From NCBI GenBank assembly GCA_947649625.1, contig CANSSJ010000002.1, positions 1 to 64,000 on the forward strand: a DNA stretch of 64,000 nt. The letters run 5' to 3'. A program made the translations under genes and the position numbers. The notes under the pieces were generated by a model. The model did no database searches. It worked only from the letters and a program-made list of their open reading frames with translations, and was not told where the DNA came from. The first letter of the stretch is position 1. The number at the start of each line of letters is the position of its first letter. The stretch is from an uncultured Bacillota bacterium. Its GTDB lineage: Bacteria; Bacillota; Clostridia; Oscillospirales; Oscillospiraceae. This document shows positions 9,480 to 17,043 of this stretch, one piece after another.

Positions 9480-10505
9480 GTGACATTTTTACAAATCTGC
9501 ACGTTTGCCGTGCTCTACAAGGCCTATCTGGCCGCACGGAGAGGCAAGCGAACCAGAGCGGCAACCGCCCGCTTTGAGGTCCGGCTGCTGGAGAACATCG
9601 TCAATCTCATCTACATCCTACGCACCAAGATATACAGGCCCGGCGCTTTCCAGGTGTTCTATGTCTTTGAGCCAAAGAAAAGGCTGGTACAAGCTCCGGC
9701 CTTTATTGACAAGCTGGTCCAGCACGCCATAGTGGACAATCTGCTCTATGACCGCATCACTCACGGCTTTATACTGGATAGTTACGCATCCCAAAAGGGA
9801 AAGGGCCTCCATTTCGGCCTTGACCGGCTCAAAGGCTTTTTCACAGAATACTGGAACAAATACCACACGGCTGAGGGCTGGGTCCTCAAGTGTGATGTGC
9901 GCAAATTCTTTGCGAATATAGACCATGACAAGCTCAAGGTTATGCTGAAAAAGCTGGACCTTGAGCCTGTTATTTATGATCTGCTTTGCGTTTACATCGA
10001 CTGCACGGAGGGTCTGCCCCTTGGCTACCAAACCAGCCAGCTCTTTGCCCTGCTTTTCCTCAATGGCTTTGACCACTTTGTCAAAGAGCGGCTCCACATC
10101 CGCTGGTATGGCCGCTATATGGATGACTTTTTCCTCATCCACCCGGATAAAGAATACCTGCAATTTTGTCTCCGGGAAATCCGGGCGTATATGGCAAGCC
10201 TGGGGCTGGAACTCAATGAGAAAACCCAGATTTTCCCCTTGCGCAACGGCATTGACTTCCTGGGCTTTCATACCTACCTCACGGAGAGCGGCAAGGTCAT
10301 CCGCAAGCTGCGGCACAGCAGCATAAAGCGGATGCGGGCCCGCTTGCGCCGGTGGGAAAAGGACTACCCCGCTGGGCTGGTAACCCGTGAGGTGATCCTG
10401 CAATCATGGAAAGCGTGGGACGCTCACGCATCGCATGGCAACACCTGGAACCTGCGCCAAAGGGTGCGGGACCGTGTGCAAAACATTCTAAAGGAGGACA
10501 TCTAA
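9480..10505 (+). CDS. DGR-type reverse transcriptase
   Basis: 341 aa; DVRKFFANIDHD, DGR-hallmark LGYQTSQ in place of QGxxxSP, active-site GRYMDDFFLI, and LGLELNEKTQI...DFLGFHTY. GTG start. Confidence 0.96.
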   Translation: MTFLQICTFAVLYKAYLAARRGKRTRAATARFEVRLLENIVNLIYILRTKIYRPGAFQVFYVFEPKKRLVQAPAFIDKLVQHAIVDNLLYDRITHGFILDSYASQKGKGLHFGLDRLKGFFTEYWNKYHTAEGWVLKCDVRKFFANIDHDKLKVMLKKLDLEPVIYDLLCVYIDCTEGLPLGYQTSQLFALLFLNGFDHFVKERLHIRWYGRYMDDFFLIHPDKEYLQFCLREIRAYMASLGLELNEKTQIFPLRNGIDFLGFHTYLTESGKVIRKLRHSSIKRMRARLRRWEKDYPAGLVTREVILQSWKAWDAHASHGNTWNLRQRVRDRVQNILKEDI

Positions 10506-11726
10506 ATGGCCACAACAACCCTTGGCAACAAAGCGGTAATGAGCACCGTAAAGCTCAAAGAAAACGGCGTGCTGGTGGAGTTTTACATTGCCAGGCACAA
10601 CTATGAGCCCGGCCTGAATGGGCAGGGGCGCACTCTGGTGGTCCGTAAGGACTGCTATGACCAGCGCCAGTGGCACGGCTCCAATGTGAACGCCTACGCC
10701 ACCAGCGCCATTGACACCTGGCTCAACGGTACTTATAAAAACCTGCTGGATGCTGACATCCGGGCGGTCATGGGCACCACCAAGTTTTACTATACCCCCG
10801 GCAACGGCAACACCACCAAAACCACCCTGGAGCGGTCCGTGTTCCTGCTGTCCGCCACAGAACTGGGGCAGACCCACCAGTATCTCAACACTGAGGGCAC
10901 GGCGCTGGAGGGGGCCAACACCCTCAAGATCGCCAATTACAATGGCTCCGCAACGGTCCAGTGGACCCGCTCCCCGTACACGAACCGCACCGGCAGCGCC
11001 TGGTACTTGGACTCCAACGGCGGCCTCAGCGTCGGCAGCTGCTCCGGCACCGGCGGCTCCCGCCCCGCTTTCACTCTCCCCTCCACCCTCTCTGTCAGCG
11101 ATGACGGCTCTGTGTCTGTCAACACCGCCCCCGTTATCTCTGGCAGCGCAACCCCCGGCAGCGACCTTGGCACCAAGGCCGTTGGCTTTAATCTGACCTA
11201 CACCGTGGCGGATGCAGACGGTGACACCGTGACCGTCAAGGAATATCTGGATAACGTGCTCCAGCGAACCTATACGGCCACCCTGGGCCAGACCAACACT
11301 TTCCAGGCTGTCACCGCCGCCAATTTCCAGAAAGTCCTCAACGGGGCCCACACCCTCAAGGTGGTGGCCAATGACGGCAAAGCGGACAGCGCCGCTTACA
11401 CCGTGACCTTTACCAAAAAGGTCACCAGCGCCAGCATCACCCTGGCGGAGCCCCTGGACGCCGATGACGCCATCACCGTCATGGTCCTCAACATCGTGGG
11501 CGCTCTGCCCGTTGACGCCGTGCTCCAGGTCCTGGTCACCAACAACGCCAAGGACGCCGCCCCCGTGTGGGAGGACGCCACGGCGGACATCAAGAGCGGA
11601 GCCAACCATGTCTTTGAGAACAAGACCGCCGCAAATGGCTTTGCGTTCAACTTCAAGCTGGACGTGAGCCGGGGGGGCAGTGACACCGGCGGCTATATTT
11701 CCAGCATCGGAGGTGCCTTTGAATGA
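10506..11726 (+). CDS. DGR variable protein: DUF6273/C-type-lectin-like domain with internal VR, plus C-terminal Ig-like region
   Basis: VR encodes residues 155-188 (RSPYTNRTGSAWYLDSNGGLSVGSCSGTGGSRPA). Followed by NTAPVISGSATPGSDLG...YTVADADGDTVTVKEYLDNV, an Ig-like adhesin-type region. Confidence 0.9.
   Translation: MATTTLGNKAVMSTVKLKENGVLVEFYIARHNYEPGLNGQGRTLVVRKDCYDQRQWHGSNVNAYATSAIDTWLNGTYKNLLDADIRAVMGTTKFYYTPGNGNTTKTTLERSVFLLSATELGQTHQYLNTEGTALEGANTLKIANYNGSATVQWTRSPYTNRTGSAWYLDSNGGLSVGSCSGTGGSRPAFTLPSTLSVSDDGSVSVNTAPVISGSATPGSDLGTKAVGFNLTYTVADADGDTVTVKEYLDNVLQRTYTATLGQTNTFQAVTAANFQKVLNGAHTLKVVANDGKADSAAYTVTFTKKVTSASITLAEPLDADDAITVMVLNIVGALPVDAVLQVLVTNNAKDAAPVWEDATADIKSGANHVFENKTAANGFAFNFKLDVSRGGSDTGGYISSIGGAFE
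10968..11069 (+). repeat. DGR variable repeat (VR)
   Basis: Gap-free 102 bp match to TR. 19 substitutions, all at TR-A (15 A>G, 3 A>T, 1 A>C). 3' end carries an identical 16 bp GC-rich run CGGCTCCCGCCCCGCT (candidate IMH). Confidence 0.96.
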
Positions 11727-12181
11727 GCGTTGAATACACCCAGAATAGCCTCAAGGCCATCAATGAGGCCAAGCTCTACGCCAAGCAGCGGGAGGACGCC
11801 GCCGCCATCGCCTTTGTGGTGCTGGCGGAAAACGGCCAGATTGACGCCGTGACCGCTGCCGAACAGTCCACCCTCTTTGCGGAGTGGGTGCCCGGCGTCA
11901 ACTACGCCGTGGGCAACCTCCGCCGGTATGGCGGCACCCTTTACCGCTGTGTCCAGGAGCACACGTCCCAGGAGGGGTGGGAGCCGGACAAGGCCGCCTC
12001 CCTCTGGGCGGTGACCTCTGACCCGGCGGAGGAGTGGCCCGCCTGGAGCCAACCCCTGGGGGCCCATGACGCATACAGCGCCGGGGCTAAGGTGAACCAC
12101 AAAGGCAAGCATTGGACCTCTACCGTGGACGGCAACGTCTGGGAGCCCGGCGTCTATGGCTGGGATGAGGTCACCGAATAA
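11723..12181 (+). CDS. Phage protein with carbohydrate-binding (CBM5/12-like) modules
   Basis: W-rich YAVGNLRRYGGTLYRCVQEHTSQEGWEPDKAASLWAV and WSQPLGAHDAYSAGAKVNHKGKHWTSTVDGNVWEPGVYGWDEV. Confidence 0.75.
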   Translation: MSVEYTQNSLKAINEAKLYAKQREDAAAIAFVVLAENGQIDAVTAAEQSTLFAEWVPGVNYAVGNLRRYGGTLYRCVQEHTSQEGWEPDKAASLWAVTSDPAEEWPAWSQPLGAHDAYSAGAKVNHKGKHWTSTVDGNVWEPGVYGWDEVTE

Positions 12182-12194
12182 GGAGGGGGACATC

Positions 12195-12527
12195 ATGGTC
12201 ATTGAGCTTTCTGTCGGGGGCCTGGTCACGCTGCTGGGCCTCCCCACCGCCATTACTGCCTTTTGTTTTTGGCTGCTCCAGCAGCGCATCACAAAGCGGG
12301 ACAAGGCCCAGGAGGAGCGGGAGCAGGCCCGTGAGAAAAACGAGGTGCTTATCATCAAGGGCATGGGGGCCGCCATCGCTCTGGGGGAGGCCACGGCGGA
12401 GGCCGTCCAGCGCATCCCGGATGCCCATTGTAACGGTGATATGCACGCCGCTCTGGAGTACGCCCGCAAGGTCAAGCATGAGCACAAAGAATTTTTGACA
12501 GAGCAGAGCGTCCAGGCGCTCTATTGA
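12195..12527 (+). CDS. Small phage membrane protein, unknown function
   Basis: N-terminal TM segment plus helical tail; in the lysis region. Confidence 0.55.
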   Translation: MVIELSVGGLVTLLGLPTAITAFCFWLLQQRITKRDKAQEEREQAREKNEVLIIKGMGAAIALGEATAEAVQRIPDAHCNGDMHAALEYARKVKHEHKEFLTEQSVQALY

Positions 12528-12820
12528 GGGAGGCGGGCGCTGTGGAGTTTTCCAAGAAAATGCTGGTGCTGCATATCTTCATCTCTGCGGCCCTGTGCGG
12601 TATCACCGTAGCCGGGACCCTCCGGGGGTGGGATGTCAGCGCCGTGGCCGTCCTTGCGGGCACCTCCCTGGTGACAGACGGCACCTGGGGCGGCTTTTAC
12701 CTGTGGAAATCCAAAAATGAAAACCGGGCCAAATACGCCCAGCGCTTTCTTAATCGCTTTGCGGACAAGTACGGGGCGGACATCGCCCTCCGGGCCGCTG
12801 AGATCGTGCTGAAAGACTAA
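12524..12820 (+). CDS. Small phage membrane protein, unknown function
   Basis: Two predicted hydrophobic segments; overlaps the previous CDS by 4 bp. Confidence 0.5.
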   Translation: MREAGAVEFSKKMLVLHIFISAALCGITVAGTLRGWDVSAVAVLAGTSLVTDGTWGGFYLWKSKNENRAKYAQRFLNRFADKYGADIALRAAEIVLKD

Positions 12821-12836
12821 AGGAGGAAATCACACC

Positions 12837-13868
12837 ATGAGCAAGATGAACGCTCAGACCCTTGTGGACAAGGCGGTGGACATCGCCAAAAACTACAAGA
12901 CGCTGTATGTTATGGGGTGCTTTGGGGCACCCCTCACTGGCAGCAACGTGACCCGCTACCTCAAAAATCACGACTACAACAAAGACGCCCAGCGGCAAGC
13001 CATGATTAAGGCCGCCGCCAACCAGAGCCCGCCCGTCTATGGCTTTGATTGCGTCAACCTCATCAAAGGCATCCTGTGGGGATGGCGTGGGGACCCGTCC
13101 AAGACCTACGGCGGGGCGGGCTACGCTGTCAACGGCGTGCCGGACGTGGGAGCGGACGGCATGATTAAAAAGTGCCTGGAGGTAAGCACTACCGGCTGGG
13201 CCTCCATGCTGCCGGGTGAGGCCGTCTGGTGCTCCGGGCATATCGGCATTTATATTGGCAACGGCCTGGCGGTGGAGTGCTCCCCCCGGTGGGAGAACAA
13301 GGTGCAAATCACCGCCGTGGCCGGATGCGGCAAAAAGGCCGGGTACAACACCCGGACCTGGACCAAGCACGGCAAGCTGCCCTGGGTGGACTATACGGGG
13401 GCCGTGGCGGGCGGGGACGCCGGGGAGGTGTCCAAGCCTACCCAGCCCACGGAGAGCGCCCAGGGGCCCGCTGTGGGGGCTGTGGTGACCTTTACCGGCT
13501 CCCGCCACTATGTCAGCTCCGGCAGCACCAACGCCAAGAGCTGCAAGCCCGGTGAGGCCAGGGTCACCGCCGTGGCCAAGGGTGCCCGGCACCCCTATCA
13601 CCTCATCAAGACCACCGGCAGCTCCTCCACCGTCTACGGCTGGGTGGACGCCGCTGACATCGCCGTGGAGGCCTCCGCCGCCATCGCCAAGGGCTCCACC
13701 GTCAAGGTCAAGGCCGGAGCCAAGACCTACACCGGCGGGGGCCTGGCCTCTTTCGTCTACGCCAACACCTACACGGTGCTGGAGCTGTCCGGGGACCGGG
13801 CCGTCATCGGCCAAGGCAAGGCGGTCACCGCCGCCATCAACATCAAGGACCTCACCCTTGTGGGGTAA
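12837..13868 (+). CDS. Endolysin (NlpC/P60- or CHAP-like) with SH3-like C-terminus
   Basis: GFDCVNLIKGILWGWRGD...AWCSGHIGIYIGNGLAVECSPRW (Cys...His cell-wall hydrolase pattern), next to a holin. Confidence 0.8.
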   Translation: MSKMNAQTLVDKAVDIAKNYKTLYVMGCFGAPLTGSNVTRYLKNHDYNKDAQRQAMIKAAANQSPPVYGFDCVNLIKGILWGWRGDPSKTYGGAGYAVNGVPDVGADGMIKKCLEVSTTGWASMLPGEAVWCSGHIGIYIGNGLAVECSPRWENKVQITAVAGCGKKAGYNTRTWTKHGKLPWVDYTGAVAGGDAGEVSKPTQPTESAQGPAVGAVVTFTGSRHYVSSGSTNAKSCKPGEARVTAVAKGARHPYHLIKTTGSSSTVYGWVDAADIAVEASAAIAKGSTVKVKAGAKTYTGGGLASFVYANTYTVLELSGDRAVIGQGKAVTAAINIKDLTLVG

Positions 13869-13890
13869 AATAACCGGGAGGTAAAAAGTT

Positions 13891-14205
13891 ATGGAAAGCA
13901 TTTTCGACTGGTCCGTCATTCTCAGCATCGTGGGCGTCCTGGTGGTGCTCACCAACATCATCGTCCAGGTCCTCAAAAAGCTCACCTGGGACCGGCTGCC
14001 CACCAACATCCTGGCTGTGCTGGTGGCTATGGCCCTCACGCTGGTGGCATTTTTCGCCTATTGCCAGATCAGGGGCGTGGCCGTCCTGTGGTACATGGTA
14101 GTGGCCGCCGTTGTGGTGGGCTTTATGGTGGCCTATGCGGCAATGTTCGGCTTTGATAAGCTCAAAGAGGCCATCATGCAGATGGAAAGCAAAAGGGCCC
14201 AGTAA
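13891..14205 (+). CDS. Phage holin
   Basis: 104 aa with multiple TM segments directly after the endolysin. Confidence 0.7.
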   Translation: MESIFDWSVILSIVGVLVVLTNIIVQVLKKLTWDRLPTNILAVLVAMALTLVAFFAYCQIRGVAVLWYMVVAAVVVGFMVAYAAMFGFDKLKEAIMQMESKRAQ

Positions 14206-14301
14206 GGCGCACAGAGGGCCACAGAACGCTCCTGGTGATATAGGGCGGGTGTTTATACTACCCACCACTTAACCGGGGCCGTTTTTTCCAATGGAAAAAA
14301 G

Positions 14302-14340
14302 AGCGGGAGAGGTCTGTGCTGACCCCTCCCGCTTTTCTTA
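14302..14340 (+). terminator. Rho-independent terminator ending the late operon
   Basis: AGCGGGAG...CTCCCGCT followed by TTTTCTTATTT. Confidence 0.7.
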
Positions 14341-14341
14341 T

Positions 14342-15001
14342 TTACAATAGCGTCTCCGTGTCATAGATCGTTTTATTATAGGCCTCCTCCACGTCCATAA
14401 AGTCTGCCTTGTGCTCCCGTAATTTAGAAAGGTAAGCCTCAAGCCGTTTGCGCTTTCCTGCCTGTGTTTTAAGCAGCATGGCCTCATTTGTTTCCTTTAT
14501 GTAGGTATTATAAAGGAAATTAACCTTTGCACTTTTGGCCCCCTCTAAGGCTTTCTCACACGTCTCTCTTGTCCCCGGTTGAATACCACGGCAACCGGCC
14601 TTTTCCGCTTGCAACAGCGTCAAGGCGCTCCGCTGAACTATGCCAAGACGGCTGAGAAATGTATCAAAATTTGTGGTCTGTTGAATAAGGTGGAGGCTTT
14701 CCTGCATAATGCGGGCATCTTCCTGAGCCTGTATTGCCGTATAATTTCTCCGCATTTCTTGGAGTGTTTCCTCCGGGGCGTCCGGGGCACAGCTTGAGGA
14801 CTGGACCGGGGTGGGGCGCTGGATTTTAGCCCCCCGCTCTTTTTTGGACCTCAGCAGGAAATAGGCGGGAACCGCAAACACCACCGCACCGGCCACCATC
14901 TCCAGTTTGTGCTCCGTTATAGCTAAGACCGCAAATGCCACCACAAACACCACGCACACGGCCCCAATGGCTATTTTAATAAATCGCCCTGCTTTTTTCA
15001 T
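14342..15001 (-). CDS. Prophage-encoded membrane/coiled-coil protein of unknown function (moron candidate)
   Basis: 219 aa with two N-terminal TM segments and a long helical domain; antiparallel to the phage late genes. Confidence 0.65.
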   Translation of the reverse strand: MKKAGRFIKIAIGAVCVVFVVAFAVLAITEHKLEMVAGAVVFAVPAYFLLRSKKERGAKIQRPTPVQSSSCAPDAPEETLQEMRRNYTAIQAQEDARIMQESLHLIQQTTNFDTFLSRLGIVQRSALTLLQAEKAGCRGIQPGTRETCEKALEGAKSAKVNFLYNTYIKETNEAMLLKTQAGKRKRLEAYLSKLREHKADFMDVEEAYNKTIYDTETLL

Positions 15002-15149
15002 ATTCTCCGCCCTCCGCTTTCTTGTCTATTCCCGGCTTTTCTTGTTTTTATTATAGCCGTGTACCTCCAGAGTGTCAAGGGATAGAGCCTATTTGATAAT
15101 GACTTGACGGGTGTGCCAAGTATAATTATTCTGAGAGGAGGCGCTGCGG

Positions 15150-15434
15150 ATGATAGCAGACAAAATAAAGGCACTCCGAGAGGCACGGAGCTGGACACAA
15201 GCAGAGCTTGCCCGCCGTATGGGCATCACCCGCAACGGCGTGAACTCCTGGGAGCAAGGGCTTTCCATCCCGTCCCCGGCCAGCATCGTGGAGCTGGCAA
15301 AGACCTTTTCCGTGTCTACGGATTACCTTCTGGGCCTGGAGCCGTTGGCCAGCATTAACGTGTCCGGCCTGGATGAGCGGGACGTTGCAACACTTGCCAT
15401 GCTTGCGGACCGGCTGAGGGCCACAAAGGATTAA
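15150..15434 (+). CDS. XRE-family HTH regulator
   Basis: IKALREARSWTQAELARRMGITRNGVNSWEQGLSIPSPASIVELAKTFSVSTDYLLG. Confidence 0.85.
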   Translation: MIADKIKALREARSWTQAELARRMGITRNGVNSWEQGLSIPSPASIVELAKTFSVSTDYLLGLEPLASINVSGLDERDVATLAMLADRLRATKD

Positions 15435-15479
15435 AAAATTGCCCGGCAAAATTTCTTTTTGCACGGGCTTTTTTCTATC

Positions 15480-15508
15480 TTGACATTATATACCTTTTGG
15501 TATATAAT
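15480..15508 (+). promoter_or_regulatory. Sigma-A promoter with embedded operator palindrome
   Basis: TTGACA (15480-15485), 17 bp, TATAAT (15503-15508). Perfect inverted repeat ATTATATACC-TTTT-GGTATATAAT at 15485-15508. Confidence 0.85.
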
Positions 15509-15539
15509 TCGTTTATAAACATCAAAGGAGGCCGCACCT

Positions 15540-15785
15540 GTGGACAGCAGACTAAAAACAGCCCGCCTTGCACATGACCTGTCACAGTCACAATTAGCCA
15601 AGGCCGCTGGCATCAACCTCCAAATGCTCCAGCACTATGAGCAAGGCGTGAGGGACCTGAGTGGTGCCAAGCTGGCCACGCTGCTCAAGCTGTGCAGGGC
15701 GCTCCAGTGTTCTTTAGAGGACATCCTGCCAGACGGAGAAACAACGGAGCTATTGAGGCTATACACAGCAGAGCAAGCGGGGTGA
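15540..15785 (+). CDS. XRE-family HTH regulator
   Basis: MDSRLKTARLAHDLSQSQLAKAAGINLQMLQHYEQGVRDLSGAKLATLLKLCRALQCSLEDIL; GTG start. Confidence 0.85.
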   Translation: MDSRLKTARLAHDLSQSQLAKAAGINLQMLQHYEQGVRDLSGAKLATLLKLCRALQCSLEDILPDGETTELLRLYTAEQAG

Positions 15786-15800
15786 ACAGCCCCGCTTTTC
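15776..15800 (+). terminator. Rho-independent terminator overlapping the 3' end of the second XRE gene
   Basis: AGCGGGG-TGAACAG-CCCCGCT-TTTC. Confidence 0.65.
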
Positions 15801-15822
15801 TTATTTTCTGGAGGTGCTATAA

Positions 15823-16863
15823 ATGAACCACAAAGGAGCCACCCATTTCACACTCAATGACCGGCAGACCCTGGAGCGGATGCTGAGAAAAGGCTTTTCA
15901 AAGCCCGCTATTGCGGAGGCCCTGGGCAAGTGTGAACGGTCTATCTACTATGAAATAGGCCGGGGCCTGTGCGTCCAGCGCACCACGGACCTCATTGACG
16001 TTGAGGTCTATTGTGCGGACGTGGCACACCGCAAATACAAGGCTTTCCTCAAGGAAAAGGGCAAGGAGCTCAAAATCGGCCATGACCACGCCCTGGTCCA
16101 ACGGCTGGAGGAGCTCATCATGGTCCAAGGCTTTGCCCCTGGTGCCGCCCTTGCGGAAATCCGAAACAACGGAGAGCATTTTGACACGGAAATCTGTGAG
16201 AATACGGTCTATAATTACATCTACCGTGGGGACGTGTTCCTCTTTCTGACCCCGGAGCACCTGCATGACAAAGGCCGCCGCCACTACGCCGCCAAGAGCA
16301 AAAAGGAGGCGGCCAGGGCTCCCCGTGGCCAGAGCATCGAAAAGCGCCCGGAGGAGGTCAAGAGCCGGGGCAGTTTTGGGCACTGGGAGATGGACAGCGT
16401 TATGGGGTGCAAGGGCTCCAAGCAAGCCCTCCTGGTGCTGACAGAGCGGAGGACCCGCATGGGGATTGTCCTGCTGGTGGAGGACCACACGGCGGCCAGC
16501 GTGGTCAAGGCCATCAACGGCCTGGAGCGGCGCTTTGGCAAGCTGTTCTATAAACTTTTTAAGAGCATAACTGTTGACAACGGCTGCGAATTTCAAGACT
16601 TTGAGGGCATAGAGATGTCCCACCGGCGCAAGGGCAAGCGGACCATTGTGTTTTTCTGTCACCCATATAGCGCTTATGAGCGGGGGAGCAATGAGAACAT
16701 GAACCGGCTAATTAGACGGTTTTTCCCCAAGGGCACCAACTTTGATGAGGTCACAAAGGAGGAGGTGATGACTGCGGAGAGGTGGGTCAATAACTACCCC
16801 CGCAAGATACTGGGGTGGAAATCCGCCGCCATGCTCTTTGACCAGGAGCTCCAAGCGGCGTGA
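15823..16863 (+). CDS. IS30-family DDE transposase
   Basis: HTH N-terminus, HWEMDSVMG, SITVDNGCEF, HPYSAYERGSNENMNRLIRRFFPKGTNF, WVNNYPRKILGWKSA. Confidence 0.92.
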   Translation: MNHKGATHFTLNDRQTLERMLRKGFSKPAIAEALGKCERSIYYEIGRGLCVQRTTDLIDVEVYCADVAHRKYKAFLKEKGKELKIGHDHALVQRLEELIMVQGFAPGAALAEIRNNGEHFDTEICENTVYNYIYRGDVFLFLTPEHLHDKGRRHYAAKSKKEAARAPRGQSIEKRPEEVKSRGSFGHWEMDSVMGCKGSKQALLVLTERRTRMGIVLLVEDHTAASVVKAINGLERRFGKLFYKLFKSITVDNGCEFQDFEGIEMSHRRKGKRTIVFFCHPYSAYERGSNENMNRLIRRFFPKGTNFDEVTKEEVMTAERWVNNYPRKILGWKSAAMLFDQELQAA

Positions 16864-16980
16864 CCGTTTGACCTCATACAAACGTACCAGCCGAATGGGA
16901 TTGACCCATCCGGCTGGCTTGCTATGTCATTTTGTTGTGAAAACGCATAAAAAGCGATTGCGTCACTTGTGCAGGGTGCT

Positions 16981-17017
16981 AATTTTTCTTGACTTTTGCA
17001 AATTTCTCTTGACTTTT
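16981..17017 (+). repeat. Two 17-bp direct repeats, 20-bp period, at the prophage right boundary
   Basis: AATTTTTCTTGACTTTT (16981-16997) and AATTTCTCTTGACTTTT (17001-17017), 16/17 identical. Confidence 0.75.
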
Positions 17018-17043
17018 AGCCCAACTCCGCCAAAAAGGAGAAA

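Larger units (their letters stand above)
1..17020. mobile_element. Prophage (contractile-tailed, PBSX/Xkd-like), right-hand portion; left end lies outside the window
   Basis: Continuous + strand run of tail, baseplate, fibre and lysis genes in Xkd-like order, followed by XRE regulators and a transposase, then an abrupt switch to core genes at ftsH. Right boundary approximate. Confidence 0.9.

Noticed and set aside
9480-10505. Retron, group II intron or abortive-infection (DRT) interpretation of the RT
   Set aside because: The adjacent TR/VR pair with only adenine substitutions and the LGxxxSQ motif fit a DGR; no msr/msd or intron domain V structure was seen.
15776-16925. Simple IS30 insertion sequence with terminal inverted repeats
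   Set aside because: Flanking sequences are terminator-like hairpins (AGCGGGG/CCCCGCT; CAGCCGAATGGG/CCCATCCGGCTG) that do not match each other as inverted ends; kept as a transposase gene only.
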